A stretch of DNA of 61,311 bases, from assembly GCF_016742955.1 (NCBI RefSeq), contig NZ_JABBYC010000025.1, positions 1 to 61,311 of the forward strand, written 5' to 3'. This DNA is from Myceligenerans indicum. Its GTDB lineage: Bacteria > Actinomycetota > Actinomycetes > Actinomycetales > Cellulomonadaceae. This document shows, piece by piece, positions 51,750 through 61,292 of the stretch. Under the pieces are notes generated by a model, which was given only the letters and a program-made list of their open reading frames with translations, was not told where the DNA came from and ran no database searches. How positions within the stretch are numbered: position 1 is the stretch's first letter; every line of letters begins with the position of its first letter. Both the position numbers and the translations under genes were made by a program.

Positions 51750-52579
51750 CCGCCAGGTTGCCGACCACACCGACGGTGCTCGTGGCGCGCTCCCCGGAGC
51801 GGGCCGCGGGCCTGATCGACCGACTGGGCCGAACGGGGGTCACGGCGGTATCCGGGCCCGTGGTCGAACGGGCTCCGGTCGAGGATCCCGCCCACGTCGC
51901 CGAGCTTGCCGACGCACGCGCCGCCCTCGCCCGCGGCGAGTACGCCTGGGTGGCGTTGACGAGCGTGAACGCGGTGGACGCGCTCCTGGACGGGCCGGGG
52001 CGGAGCGGCCTCGCGGAGGCGAGGACGCTGTGGGCCTGTGTCGGCCCCGCCACGCGGCGCGCGATCGAGCGCCACGGGCTCACCGTCGCTCTCGTCCCGG
52101 CGGACCGCATGACGGCGGCCGCCCTGGTACGCGCCTTCCCTGCCTTTCCAGCCGGTGACCGCACCTCCACCGACCGGGACGGCGTGGTGGACGGACCGGG
52201 CACCTCGGAGGGTCCGCTCCCAGGGCGCCGCGTGCTGGTGCCGCTCGGGGACCTGGCCGCTCCCACGCTGCCCGAGGGGCTGCGCGCCAAGGGGTGGGAG
52301 CCGCATGTCGTCACCGCCTATCGCACCGTCGCGCGGGACCTGGCCCGGGACGTCGTCGAGCACGCGAGCACCACGGGGTACGACGTCGTGGTCGTGGCGT
52401 CGGGATCGGCGGCGCGCCAGGTGGCCGCGCAGCTGGGACCGCAGCGCGTCGTCGCGATCGGCGAGCCGTCGGCGCGCGCCGCACGCGAGGCCGGGCACGA
52501 GGTCGTGGCCGTGGCCGCGCGGCCGACGGACGACGCGCTCGCGACCGCCGTCGTCCACGCCCTGGATTTGTCAGCATGA
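51746..52579 (+). CDS. hemD: Uroporphyrinogen-III synthase
   Basis: Closes and inverts ring D of hydroxymethylbilane to give uroporphyrinogen III. 277 residues, two-lobed HemD fold: [17 protein letters not shown] opens lobe one, [15 protein letters not shown] is the typical TSxNAV motif, and [19 protein letters not shown] and [19 protein letters not shown] form the second half. HemD is poorly conserved, but the motifs and position between hemC and hemB make the call safe. Its GTG overlaps the hemC stop codon, so the unstable hydroxymethylbilane is handed over by co-translated enzymes. Confidence 0.92.
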   Translation: MTARLPTTPTVLVARSPERAAGLIDRLGRTGVTAVSGPVVERAPVEDPAHVAELADARAALARGEYAWVALTSVNAVDALLDGPGRSGLAEARTLWACVGPATRRAIERHGLTVALVPADRMTAAALVRAFPAFPAGDRTSTDRDGVVDGPGTSEGPLPGRRVLVPLGDLAAPTLPEGLRAKGWEPHVVTAYRTVARDLARDVVEHASTTGYDVVVVASGSAARQVAAQLGPQRVVAIGEPSARAAREAGHEVVAVAARPTDDALATAVVHALDLSA

Positions 52580-52616
52580 GTTCCGCTCTACCCGCCCATC
52601 ACGAAGGAGTCACCCC

Positions 52617-53612
52617 GTGAGCACCTCCGGGATCGTGTACCGGCCGCGCCGCCTGCGCGCGACGCCTGCCATGCGCCGTCTGGTCGGCGAGACCCGACTG
52701 CATCCGGCCGAGCTCGTCCTGCCCCTCTTCGTGAAGGAGGGGCTGCTCGAGCCACGGCCGATCCCGTCGATGCCGGGCCAGGTGCAGCACACCGAGGAGA
52801 CGCTCGGCCGGGCGGTGGCGCAGGCGGCCGAGGCGGGCCTGGGCGGCGTGATGCTGTTCGGCATCCCGGAACGGCGGGACGCGACGGGTTCGCAGGGCGA
52901 CGCGGAGAACGGGATCCTGCAGCGTGCCATCCGGATCGCGCGGCACGCCGTGGCAGGGGCCGACGGCGGTTCCGGTCCGGTGGTGATGGCCGACACCTGC
53001 CTCGACGAGTTCACGGACCACGGCCACTGTGGTGTGCTGACCGGCGACGGCCGGGTGGACAACGACGCCACGCTGGACCGGTACGCGCGCATGGCGGTGG
53101 CGCAGGCTCGGGCCGGGGCCGACGTCGTGGCGCCCAGCGGGATGATGGACGGCCAGGTCGCCATGATCCGCGAGGCGCTGGACGAGGCCGGGTTCGAGGA
53201 CACCACGATCCTCGCCTACAGCGCGAAGTACGCGAGCGCGTACTACGGACCGTTCCGGGACGCCGTCGACTCCCAGCTGCAGGGCGACCGCCGCACCTAC
53301 CAGATGGACCCGGGCAACGCGCGCGAGGGTCTGCGCGAGGCGGACCTGGACCTGGCCGAGGGCGCGGACATGGTCATGGTGAAGCCCGCGGGCTCGTACC
53401 TCGACGTGCTACGCGCGGTCGCCGACCGGAGCGACGTGCCCGTGGCGGCGTACCAGGTGTCGGGCGAGTACGCGATGATCGAGGCGGCCGCGGCGAACGG
53501 CTGGATCGACCGGCGGGCGGCAGCGCTGGAGTCCGTGACCGCCATCCGGCGCGCGGGCGCCGACGTGGTGCTCACCTACTTCGCCCTGGACATCGCCGGC
53601 TGGCTCGGCTGA
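52617..53612 (+). CDS. hemB: Delta-aminolevulinic acid dehydratase (porphobilinogen synthase)
   Basis: Condenses two 5-aminolevulinate into porphobilinogen. 331 residues. Schiff-base lysines are in [16 protein letters not shown] and [12 protein letters not shown]. The metal-site segment reads [14 protein letters not shown]: two of the three Cys of the zinc-type enzyme are kept and the middle one is Asp, a mixed pattern, so metal use is uncertain. GAAGGAG lies about 9 nt before GTG 52617. Separated from hemD by 37 nt. Confidence 0.96.
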   Translation: MSTSGIVYRPRRLRATPAMRRLVGETRLHPAELVLPLFVKEGLLEPRPIPSMPGQVQHTEETLGRAVAQAAEAGLGGVMLFGIPERRDATGSQGDAENGILQRAIRIARHAVAGADGGSGPVVMADTCLDEFTDHGHCGVLTGDGRVDNDATLDRYARMAVAQARAGADVVAPSGMMDGQVAMIREALDEAGFEDTTILAYSAKYASAYYGPFRDAVDSQLQGDRRTYQMDPGNAREGLREADLDLAEGADMVMVKPAGSYLDVLRAVADRSDVPVAAYQVSGEYAMIEAAAANGWIDRRAAALESVTAIRRAGADVVLTYFALDIAGWLG

Positions 53613-53728
53613 AACCCTGCGCCGCCCGAGCGCGACCACGCCGTCGTGCTCGGGCGGCGCGGAGCCACCCCCGCAGAATGGTGTGGTCGCGAGAGGCGCA
53701 CCAGGACGACCTAGGAGAGACAGCTGAC

Positions 53729-55096
53729 GTGAGCGAGATCGAGACGCAGGCAGCGGGCAGGGACCCGAACCATGCCGCGTTCCTGCGAGCACAGGGCGCG
53801 ATCCCCGGCGGGGTGAGCTCACCGGTACGGGCGTACGGCAGCGTGGGCGGCGACCCGCGGTTCCTGGCCTCCGCCCGGGGCCCGTACGTCACGGACGTGG
53901 CGGGGCGGGAGTACGTGGACCTGGTGTGCTCGTGGGGCCCGGCCCTGCTGGGGCACGCACATCCGCAGGTCGTGGCAGCGGTGCAGGAGGCCGCGGCGCG
54001 CGGGCTGTCGTTCGGGGCGCCGACCCTGGGCGAGGTCGACCTGGCCGAGGAGATCCGGCGCCGCGTGCCGGCCGCCGAGCACGTGCGTCTCGTCTCCACG
54101 GGGACCGAGGCGACGATGACGGCCGTGCGCCTCGCCCGCGGCGTGACCGGCAGGCCGATGATCGTGAAGTTCGCCGGCTGCTACCACGGGCACGTGGACG
54201 CGCTGCTGGCGGAGGCCGGGTCGGGTGTCGCGACCCTCGCGATGCCCGGGTCCGCGGGGGTCACGGAAGCCGCCGCCGCGGAGACGCTGGTGCTCCCGTA
54301 CAACGACCTGGCGGCCGTGGAGGCGGCGTTCGCCCAGCACGGGTCGCGGATCGCGGCCGTCGTCACGGAGGCGAGCCCGGCCAACATGGGCGTGGTCCCG
54401 CCGCACGAGGGCTTCAACGAGGGGTTGCGCCGCATCACCAGCCGGCACGGCGCCCTTTTCGTCATGGACGAGGTGCTCACCGGGTTCCGCGTGGGACCGT
54501 CGGGCTGGTGGGGCCTGGAGAACGCGGAGAACACTGCCGACGTCACCGGCTCGGCCGGGTACACGCCCGACCTGTTCACCTTCGGCAAGGTGGTCGGTGG
54601 CGGGATGCCGGTCGCCGCGCTGGGCGGGCCGGCCTCGATCATGGATCACCTGGCGCCGCTGGGGCCCGTCTACCAGGCGGGCACGCTCTCCGGGAACCCG
54701 GTCGCGGTGGCCGCGGGGCTGACGACGCTCCGCCTCGCGGACGACGCCGTGTACGCCCATGTGGACCGCACGGCCCCGGCGCTGGCCGACGCGGCGGGAG
54801 AGGCTCTGTCGGCCGCCGGAGTGGAGCACGTGGTGCAACGCGCGGGTTCGCTGTTCAGCGTGTTCTTCGGCCCGCTGGCCGCCGTGTCCGGCGTCCGCGA
54901 CTACCGGCAGGCCCAGGCGCAGGAGTCGTACCGCTACACCGCGTTCTTCCACGCGATGCTGGAGGCCGGGGTCGCGCTGCCGCCGTCCGTCTTCGAGGCG
55001 TGGTTCGTGTCCGCGGCCCACGACGACGACGCCGTGAACCGCATCCTGGAGGCGCTGCCGGCGGCGGCGCGGGCGGCAGCAGCGGCGAAGCCGTAG
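53729..55096 (+). CDS. hemL: Glutamate-1-semialdehyde 2,1-aminomutase
   Basis: PLP enzyme turning glutamate-1-semialdehyde into 5-aminolevulinate. 455 residues. [17 protein letters not shown] is the family start, [14 protein letters not shown] and [10 protein letters not shown] follow, and the PLP Lys is in [18 protein letters not shown] (about residue 290). GTG 53729 has AGGAG upstream. Although it acts right after HemA, it is last in the gene order. It ends before a shared hairpin with the pectate lyase gene. Confidence 0.96.
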   Translation: MSEIETQAAGRDPNHAAFLRAQGAIPGGVSSPVRAYGSVGGDPRFLASARGPYVTDVAGREYVDLVCSWGPALLGHAHPQVVAAVQEAAARGLSFGAPTLGEVDLAEEIRRRVPAAEHVRLVSTGTEATMTAVRLARGVTGRPMIVKFAGCYHGHVDALLAEAGSGVATLAMPGSAGVTEAAAAETLVLPYNDLAAVEAAFAQHGSRIAAVVTEASPANMGVVPPHEGFNEGLRRITSRHGALFVMDEVLTGFRVGPSGWWGLENAENTADVTGSAGYTPDLFTFGKVVGGGMPVAALGGPASIMDHLAPLGPVYQAGTLSGNPVAVAAGLTTLRLADDAVYAHVDRTAPALADAAGEALSAAGVEHVVQRAGSLFSVFFGPLAAVSGVRDYRQAQAQESYRYTAFFHAMLEAGVALPPSVFEAWFVSAAHDDDAVNRILEALPAAARAAAAAKP

Positions 55097-55130
55097 GCCG
55101 GGGCCGCCGACGGGACAGCGGACCGTGGAA

Positions 55131-55169
55131 CGCCGCCGCCGGCCGGAGGAGACACGGCCGACGGCGGCG
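55131..55169. terminator. Bidirectional hairpin between hemL and the pectate lyase gene
   Basis: CGCCGCCGCCGGCC and GGCCGACGGCGGCG pair over 14 bp with one mismatch, 11-nt loop. It lies between convergent genes. Confidence 0.75.
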
Positions 55170-55180
55170 GGCAGAGGGCG

Positions 55181-57865
55181 TCAGGACAGATCGACCACGG
55201 TGCCACCGATCGTGATCACGAGGCGGCCGTCGGCGTCGAAGCTCCAGTCCAGGCTCCCGCCGTACTGCGAGCACCGGGAGCCGTTCGACCCGTCCCAGAA
55301 CTGGTTCGAGCCGTCGGCGTCGCCGAGGTACCGGTCGGTCGACCCCGAGTCGCACGAGGTGTTGTTCCGGAACACCGAGGTGCCGCCGTCGAACTGGAAG
55401 TTGCGCTGCTCGTTGCCAATGCTCAGGTTGTTCGAGACGGTCATCGTGCCGGGGTTGCTGTTGTACGTGAACCCGTGCTTGCCGTTCTCGAAGGCGACGT
55501 TGCGCCGCACCGTGTGATCGACGGCGATGCCGTCGCCACCCAGCTTGAACCCGTTGCGGTCACCGTTGGCGTTCACGGTGCCGTCCGACAGCGAGCCGTT
55601 GCCGAGCGAGAGGGAGTCCTCGATGGTCACGGCGCCGATCGGTCCGGTCGCGCTCTTGGTGTACAGGTCGTAGCCGTCGTCGATGTTGTTGTACGACACC
55701 GTGTAGCGGAAGACGTTCCCGGGGCCGACCGTGAGCTTGGGCGCGAAGCCGTCCGCGTCCTCACCGTCCGAGTCGGCGTTGTCGTGCGACACCGCGCTCA
55801 GGATGAGGTTGTTCGACGGCCACTCGGAGCTGGGCGCCCCGGCGGTGTAGCGCGAGAGCTGCAGCCCGGTGTCGTGGTTGAACCGCGTGACCGTGCGCTC
55901 GATGATGTCGTCGTTCCCGCCCAGCAGGATGCCGTTGTCACCGGCGTGCTCGACGACGATCCCCTTGATGTGCCACCAGTCGCCGCCGATCGCGAGCCCG
56001 CGGTTGGACGAGTCCTCGCTCTGCGCGGAGAAGTTCAGCACCGGCGTCTCGCCCGGGTAGGCGAACAGTTCGGTGCGGTCACCCGCGAGCCCGTCGTTGC
56101 CGGGCTCGATGCGGACCGTCTCGGACAGCGCGTACGTGCCGCCGCGCAGGTAGATCGTCCCGCCGGGCTCGATGCCGGCGATCGCGGCGGTCAGCGTGGT
56201 CGGGTCGCTCTCGGTACCCGAGGCGCCGTCGGTACCGCCGGGCGCGACGTACAGGGCGTCGCCGCTGGGGGGCTCCTCGGTGCCCGGGTCGCTCCCGCCG
56301 TCGCCGGGGTCGGCCCCGGACGCGTCGGCGTAGGTCTCGAACTCCGCCACGGCGGGCGTCCCGGACGAGCTGGTGATCACGAAGTCGATCTTGCGCAGCG
56401 ACGCCGCCGGGAAGGTGATGACTCCCGCACCGCTGCCGCTGGTCAGGACGGTGCCGCTGTCGTGGTCCACGACGTCGTAGGAGCCGATGTTGCCCTCGCT
56501 GCCCGCGGCCTCGCGGATGTTGACGGCCGCCACGGTCTGGTCGGTGCCCCACTTGACCGAGATGCGGCCGGTGGAGCCGGTCGGGGACCACACCGTGCTC
56601 ATGTCGCCGTCGATCACGTTGCCGTAGCTCGTGCCGCTCGCCTTGCTCGAGCCGTCCGCGCCGGCCCCGATGCTCAGGTTCTCACCGCTGGGCTCGCCGG
56701 GGTCCGTCGGATCGGTGGTCGGTTCGGTGGTGGGGTCGCCCGGGTCGGTCGGGTCCGGGTCCGGCACGGTGGGCGTGCAGCTGCCGTCCGAGACCGCCAG
56801 GTCGGTGTGCGAGCCGGCGGTCTGCGCGAGCAGGTTCGGCACGCACTCCGCGGCGTCCATCGTGTACGAGTACGGGATGCTCACCGACGTGGTCGACGTC
56901 GGGTTCGGGCCCGCCGGGTGGTCCTCGCTGTTCCAGGTGATGTTGTCCCAGATGTTGCCGCTGACCTCCCAGGAGCCGAGCTCGTCGGTGTAGAAGGTGC
57001 CCAGCGGGTTGGCCGAGTCCTCGAAGTAGTTGTTCTCGACCTTCACCTTCGCGCCCAGGCGGGAGTTGATGCCCGACTTGACCAGTCCCACGAAGTGGTT
57101 GTCGTACGTGTGGGCGGTACCGGCGCGCAGCAGCGGGGTCCGCGAGTCGATGTTCTCGTACAGGTTGTGGTGGTACGTGATGTAGGTGTTGCTCGTGTCG
57201 CTGTCGCTGGAGCCGACGAGGCCGCCCCGCCCCGAGTCGCGCAGCGTGCTGTACGACAACGTCACGTACCGGGTGTTGGCCTTCAGGTCGAAGAGAGCGT
57301 CGTAGCCGTCCGACTCACCGCCCGAGGCGCGCAGGTCGACGTGGTCGACCCAGACGTTGTGGACGTCGGACTCCATGCCGATGGCGTCGCCACCGTTGGA
57401 GGTCGGGGAGCCCGACTTCTTGACGTTCTGCACCGTCAGGTTCTGGATGATGATGTTGCTGGCCTCGCGCACGTGGATGCCGAGCTCGTCGAAGACGGCG
57501 CCGCTGCCCACGCCGATCAGCGTGACGTTGCTGATCTGCTTCAGCTCGATCTTGTCGTCCGCCGTGTTGCAGCTGTCGCCAGACACCTTGCTGGTGTTGC
57601 CGTGGTTGATGGTGCCCTCGACCTCGATGATGATCGGCGTGTCACTGCTGGCGCGCGTGCACAGGGCCTCGTGGATCTCGGTCCCCGTGGTGGCCCGCAC
57701 GGTCGCACCGCCGGCACCCCCTGTCGTCCCGCCGTTCTGGGTCGCGTAGCCGGTAGCGCTCCCCAGGGCCTGGGCCTCGGTCATGAACTGCGTGGCCATC
57801 CCGATGGTGGCCGCGAGCGTCACCGTGGCGACCCCGGCGACGATTCGTGCTCCTGGTCGTCTCAT
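55181..57865 (-). CDS. Secreted pectate lyase: PL1 domain, F5/8C module, PL9-type beta-helix
   Basis: 894 residues. Signal peptide with RR n-region and AQA cleavage near residue 35. Residues about 36-365 are a PL1 pectate lyase (IIEVEGTI, NVTLIGVGSGAVF, DGYDALFDLKANTRYVTLSY, TYHHNLYENIDSRTPLLRAG). A Thr/Pro/Asp linker leads to an F5/8-type C (CBM32-like) domain at about 395-510. A second linker precedes a right-handed beta-helix of PL9 type (LYVAPGGTDGASGTESDPTT, then HNDxDGxD-like repeats). It should cleave polygalacturonate outside the cell, with two catalytic modules in one chain. ATG 57865 has GAGGA upstream. The RR n-region is not a clear Tat motif. Confidence 0.9.
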   Translation of the reverse strand: MRRPGARIVAGVATVTLAATIGMATQFMTEAQALGSATGYATQNGGTTGGAGGATVRATTGTEIHEALCTRASSDTPIIIEVEGTINHGNTSKVSGDSCNTADDKIELKQISNVTLIGVGSGAVFDELGIHVREASNIIIQNLTVQNVKKSGSPTSNGGDAIGMESDVHNVWVDHVDLRASGGESDGYDALFDLKANTRYVTLSYSTLRDSGRGGLVGSSDSDTSNTYITYHHNLYENIDSRTPLLRAGTAHTYDNHFVGLVKSGINSRLGAKVKVENNYFEDSANPLGTFYTDELGSWEVSGNIWDNITWNSEDHPAGPNPTSTTSVSIPYSYTMDAAECVPNLLAQTAGSHTDLAVSDGSCTPTVPDPDPTDPGDPTTEPTTDPTDPGEPSGENLSIGAGADGSSKASGTSYGNVIDGDMSTVWSPTGSTGRISVKWGTDQTVAAVNIREAAGSEGNIGSYDVVDHDSGTVLTSGSGAGVITFPAASLRKIDFVITSSSGTPAVAEFETYADASGADPGDGGSDPGTEEPPSGDALYVAPGGTDGASGTESDPTTLTAAIAGIEPGGTIYLRGGTYALSETVRIEPGNDGLAGDRTELFAYPGETPVLNFSAQSEDSSNRGLAIGGDWWHIKGIVVEHAGDNGILLGGNDDIIERTVTRFNHDTGLQLSRYTAGAPSSEWPSNNLILSAVSHDNADSDGEDADGFAPKLTVGPGNVFRYTVSYNNIDDGYDLYTKSATGPIGAVTIEDSLSLGNGSLSDGTVNANGDRNGFKLGGDGIAVDHTVRRNVAFENGKHGFTYNSNPGTMTVSNNLSIGNEQRNFQFDGGTSVFRNNTSCDSGSTDRYLGDADGSNQFWDGSNGSRCSQYGGSLDWSFDADGRLVITIGGTVVDLS
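56690..56775. repeat. Thr/Pro/Asp linker repeat in the pectate lyase gene
   Basis: Encodes DPTDPGDPTTEPTTDPTDPG between the PL1 and F5/8C domains, from short degenerate nucleotide repeats. Typical of linkers in modular glycan-degrading enzymes. Confidence 0.75.
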
Positions 57866-57922
57866 CGTCTTCCTCACGTTCGTCGTTGAAGGTGGGGCTC
57901 CACGACATCCGTCGGATATCGC

Positions 57923-57956
57923 TTTCCAGGCAAGATACCGGTTTCTCGCCAGGAAA
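57923..57956 (-). promoter_or_regulatory. 34-bp quasi-palindrome upstream of the pectate lyase gene
   Basis: TTTCCAGGCAAGA and TCTCGCCAGGAAA match at 11 of 13 positions around the centre ACCGGT (57937-57942). On the minus strand it overlaps TATCTT, a candidate -10 about 65 nt before the ATG. It looks like the operator of a substrate-induced repressor. Confidence 0.6.
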
Positions 57957-58037
57957 TCCAGGATGCCGGATAGATTGAATAAAACGCTGCAATGTCGCCG
58001 TTTTGAGGGGCTGACGGCACCAACTCGCTCACAGCCC

Positions 58038-58068
58038 TTGCTTCACACCTACCCCCCTGGGGTATAGT
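58038..58068 (+). promoter_or_regulatory. csoR promoter with CsoR box
   Basis: TACCCC-CCT-GGGGTA (58050-58064) matches the CsoR operator layout. It lies between a possible -35 (TTGCTT, 58038-58043) and the -10 TATAGT (58063-58068), which ends 6 nt before ATG 58075. Apo-CsoR would block RNA polymerase, and Cu(I) would release it. Confidence 0.85.
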
Positions 58069-58074
58069 ATGCCC

Positions 58075-58449
58075 ATGAGTGAGAACGAGGCACAGGGCTG
58101 CCACTCCACCACGGCCGCCGCCGCCGGGCCGGAGGGCGAGCACGGCTCCGGACCGCACGACGGTCCGCACGGCTACGCCTCCGACAAGGAGGCGTACCTC
58201 AAGCGCATGCGCCGTGTCGAGGGCCAGGTACGGGGCATCGCCAGGATGATCGACAAGGACGCGTACTGCATCGATGTTCTCACCCAGGTCGCGGCCGTGA
58301 CCAAGGCGCTCCAGGCCGTCAGCCTGGCGCTCGTCGAGGACCACCTCGGACACTGCGTCGTCGACGCCGCCCGTGCCGGGGACGACGACGGGGCCGCCGC
58401 CAAGGTCCGCGAGGCGAGCGACGCCATCGGCCGGCTCGTGCGGATGTGA
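58075..58449 (+). CDS. csoR: Copper-sensing transcriptional repressor CsoR
   Basis: 124 residues, all-helical CsoR/RcnR fold. The Cu(I) ligands are the Cys in AYCIDVLTQ and the His and Cys in DHLGHCVVDA, giving the CsoR C-H-C pattern, with the Tyr next to the first Cys. The core motif KRMRRVEGQVRGIARMI binds DNA. The N-terminal extension is His/Gly-rich (GPHDGPHGY), perhaps extra metal binding. ATG 58075 is preferred to ATG 58069 because the -10 hexamer TATAGT abuts 58069. First gene of the copper cassette. Confidence 0.93.
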   Translation: MSENEAQGCHSTTAAAAGPEGEHGSGPHDGPHGYASDKEAYLKRMRRVEGQVRGIARMIDKDAYCIDVLTQVAAVTKALQAVSLALVEDHLGHCVVDAARAGDDDGAAAKVREASDAIGRLVRM

Positions 58450-58524
58450 CCGCCGCTCAGCGGCGTGACCACCGGCTACCGTGACCACGGGCAACGCAGC
58501 GAGACAACGACGAAGGAGTCCGAC

Positions 58525-58833
58525 ATGACCACGGTGACGACCCTGAACGTGACCGGCATGACCTGCGCGCACTGCGCGTCCGCCGTGACCAGCGAGCTCA
58601 TGGCCCTCGCCGACGTGCAGGACGTGTCCATCGAGCTGCACGCCGGGGGAACGTCGAGGGTCGCGGTCGTCTCGAAGCTGCCGCTGACCGAGGCGCCGCT
58701 GCGCGACGCCGTGGACGAGGCCGGCTACTCGGTCGAGGGCGTCGAGGTCCTGGAGAACGCGGTGGCCGCCGAGTCGAGCGCGCAGGCACCCGGGCGCCAG
58801 GCGACCCACATGCTGCCGATCGTCGAGAAGTAG
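58525..58833 (+). CDS. copZ: Copper chaperone with one heavy-metal-associated domain
   Basis: 102 residues. The Cu(I) motif GMTCAHC at residues 11-17 lies in a ferredoxin-like HMA fold that ends near residue 70. The remaining C-terminal tail (SSAQAPGRQATHMLPIVEK) is longer than usual and has no known fold. GAAGGAG lies upstream of ATG 58525. It should carry Cu(I) to CopA encoded just downstream. Confidence 0.9.
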   Translation: MTTVTTLNVTGMTCAHCASAVTSELMALADVQDVSIELHAGGTSRVAVVSKLPLTEAPLRDAVDEAGYSVEGVEVLENAVAAESSAQAPGRQATHMLPIVEK

Positions 58834-58879
58834 TCCGGAGGCGGCAGGCCGGCCGGCTGAGGAAGGACCAGTCGTCATC

Positions 58880-61285
58880 ATGGAGACAGCGCACGAGACC
58901 GGGCGGAGAACGGCCGGCACGGGCGAGGTCGAGCTCGCCGTGGAGGGCATGGCCTGCGCGTCGTGCGTCGCGCGGGTCGAACGCAAGCTCAACAAGGTCG
59001 ACGGCGTCGAGGCCACGGTGAACCTGCCGCTGGAGTCGGCGCATGTGCTGCTGTCCGGCGACGTCGACGACGCGACGCTCCTCGAGGCCGTCGAGTCCGC
59101 GGGCTACCAGGCCCGTGTGACGCGCTCCCGCCGCTCGGAGCCCAGGCCCGGCACCGCCGAGGCCCCCCGAGCGCCCGGTGAGCACACCGGGCATCGGCAC
59201 ACGGAGTACCGGGGCGCCGACCTGCTGAGACGGCTGCGCGTCGCGGCGATCCTCGCCGTCCCCGTGGTGGTGCTGTCGATGGTGCCCGCGATCCAGTTCC
59301 CGGGGAAACTGTGGCTGGTCGCGGCTCTCGCGTTGCCGGTCGCGACCTGGGCCGCGTGGCCGTTCCACTCCGCGGCAGCACGCGCGGCGCGCCACGGCTC
59401 GTCGACCATGGACACCCTCGTGTCGCTCGGCGTGATCGCGGCGACGCTCTGGTCGCTCTGGGCACTGGTCGCGGGCGCGCTCTCGTCAGGACCGGGCACG
59501 CCGCACGTGTACTTCGAGGTCGCCACGGTGGTGACGACCTTCCTGCTCGCGGGCCGCTACACGGAGTGGCGCAGCAAGCGACGCGCCGGCGACGCGCTGC
59601 GAGCGCTGCTCGCGCTCGGCGCGAAGGATGCCGAGCTGGTCGCGCTCGGGCCGGACGGGACGCCCCTCCGGTCCGACGACGGCCGTTGGCGCACGCGGTC
59701 CGTCGCCGTGTCCGAGCTCCGGGTCGGCGACGTCTTCACCGTCCTGCCGGGTGCGACCCTCGCCACGGACGGCGTGGTGGTTCATGGCATGTCCGCCGTC
59801 GACACCTCGCTGGTGACGGGCGAGCCGGTGCCGGTCGACGTCACGGTGGACGACGCGGTCGTCGGTGGCACCGTCAACACCTCGGGCCACCTGCTGGTGC
59901 GGGCCACGCGAGTCGGCGAGGAGACGACGCTCGCCCGAATCGGCCGCCTGGTGAGCCAGGCGCAGACGGGCAAGGCCCCGGTCGCGCGGCTCGCGGACCG
60001 GATCTCCGCGGTGTTCGTTCCGGTGGTGCTCGCCCTCTCGGCGCTGACGCTCGTGGGCTGGCTGGTCGCGACGGGCGATCCGGACGCCGCGTTCACCGCC
60101 GCCGTGGCGGTGCTGATCATCGCCTGCCCGTGCGCCCTGGGCCTGGCCACCCCGACGGCGATCCTGGTCGGCACGGGTCGCGGCGCCCAGCTCGGCGTCC
60201 TGATCCGCGGACCGGAGGTGCTGGAGGAGACACGACGCGCGGACACCATCGTGCTCGACAAGACCGGGACCGTGACCGAGGGGCGCATGACCCTGGAGGA
60301 GGTCGTGGTCCCGGACGCCCCCGGCGACAAGGCGTCGCACGAGCTCCTGCGCCACGTGGCGGCAGTCGAGGCACTCAGCGAGCACCCGATCGCGCAGGCG
60401 ATCGCCCGGGCCGGGGCGGCGCAGAGTCCACCGGAGCTGGGCGATCCGGAACACGCCGAGGCGGCGAACGCGGGAGAACTCGAGGTCAGCGGCTTTGTCG
60501 CGCACCCGGGTGGCGGTGTGGAGGGCCTGGTGCGGCGGTCGCACGCGGGCCTCGGCAACGGACCCGGTGCCGGCGGCATGGGCCTGAACACACGCCGGGT
60601 CGCCGTCGGGCGTGCCGACTGGCTCGGCGGCCGGGGTGTGACAGTGCCCGCCGGGGTGACGGAGGCCGTCGAGCGGGCGGAGACGTCCGGCGCGACCGCC
60701 GTCGTGGCCGCGCTCGACGGCACCGCGCGCGGAGTTCTGGTGCTGCGCGACCCGGCCAAGCCGACGTCGGCGGCGGCCATCGAGGAACTCAGGCAGCTCG
60801 GCCTGCGGCCGGTCCTGCTGACCGGGGACAACGAGGGCGCGGCCCGGCACGCGGCTCGCGAGGTCGGGATCGCCGACGACGACGTGATCGCGCGGGTGCT
60901 GCCCGACGAGAAGGCCGCCGTCGTGGCCCGGCTGCGGTCCGAGGGCCGCACGGTGGCGATGGTCGGCGACGGCGTGAACGACGCCGCGGCCCTGGCGACC
61001 GCCGATCTGGGGCTCGCCATGGGCACCGGGACCGACGTCGCCATGGAGGCGAGCGACGTCACCCTGGTGCGCGGGGATCTCCGCGCGGCAGGGTCGGCGG
61101 TACGGCTGTCCCGCCGGACACTGCGGATCATCAGGCAGAACCTGTTCTGGGCCTTCGCGTACAACGTCGCGGCGATCCCGCTGGCGGCGTCGGGCCTGCT
61201 GAATCCCATGATCGCGGGCGCCGCGATGGCGGCGAGCTCGGTCCTGGTGGTCTCCAACAGCCTCCGCCTCCGCCACGCAGCCTGA
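58880..61285 (+). CDS. copA: Copper-translocating P1B-type ATPase
   Basis: 801 residues. N-terminal HMA with GMACASC (about residues 23-29); actuator motif TGEPVPVDV; membrane Cu motif CPC in IIACPCALGLATPTAIL (about residue 415); phosphorylation motif DKTGTVTEG (Asp about 461); SEHPIAQAI with the P1B His-Pro; GDGVNDAAAL (about 695). Exports Cu(I) from the cytosol. A Gly-rich insert (RSHAGLGNGPGAGGMGL, about 555-575) lies in the nucleotide-binding domain. Ends at 61285, just before adapter sequence, so the gene is complete. Confidence 0.95.
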   Translation: METAHETGRRTAGTGEVELAVEGMACASCVARVERKLNKVDGVEATVNLPLESAHVLLSGDVDDATLLEAVESAGYQARVTRSRRSEPRPGTAEAPRAPGEHTGHRHTEYRGADLLRRLRVAAILAVPVVVLSMVPAIQFPGKLWLVAALALPVATWAAWPFHSAAARAARHGSSTMDTLVSLGVIAATLWSLWALVAGALSSGPGTPHVYFEVATVVTTFLLAGRYTEWRSKRRAGDALRALLALGAKDAELVALGPDGTPLRSDDGRWRTRSVAVSELRVGDVFTVLPGATLATDGVVVHGMSAVDTSLVTGEPVPVDVTVDDAVVGGTVNTSGHLLVRATRVGEETTLARIGRLVSQAQTGKAPVARLADRISAVFVPVVLALSALTLVGWLVATGDPDAAFTAAVAVLIIACPCALGLATPTAILVGTGRGAQLGVLIRGPEVLEETRRADTIVLDKTGTVTEGRMTLEEVVVPDAPGDKASHELLRHVAAVEALSEHPIAQAIARAGAAQSPPELGDPEHAEAANAGELEVSGFVAHPGGGVEGLVRRSHAGLGNGPGAGGMGLNTRRVAVGRADWLGGRGVTVPAGVTEAVERAETSGATAVVAALDGTARGVLVLRDPAKPTSAAAIEELRQLGLRPVLLTGDNEGAARHAAREVGIADDDVIARVLPDEKAAVVARLRSEGRTVAMVGDGVNDAAALATADLGLAMGTGTDVAMEASDVTLVRGDLRAAGSAVRLSRRTLRIIRQNLFWAFAYNVAAIPLAASGLLNPMIAGAAMAASSVLVVSNSLRLRHAA

Positions 61286-61292
61286 CCCACCC

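Noticed and set aside
58465..58524. N-terminal extension of CopZ from ATG 58465
   Set aside because: The ribosome-binding site GAAGGAG and the family start both fit ATG 58525; the extension has no homology.
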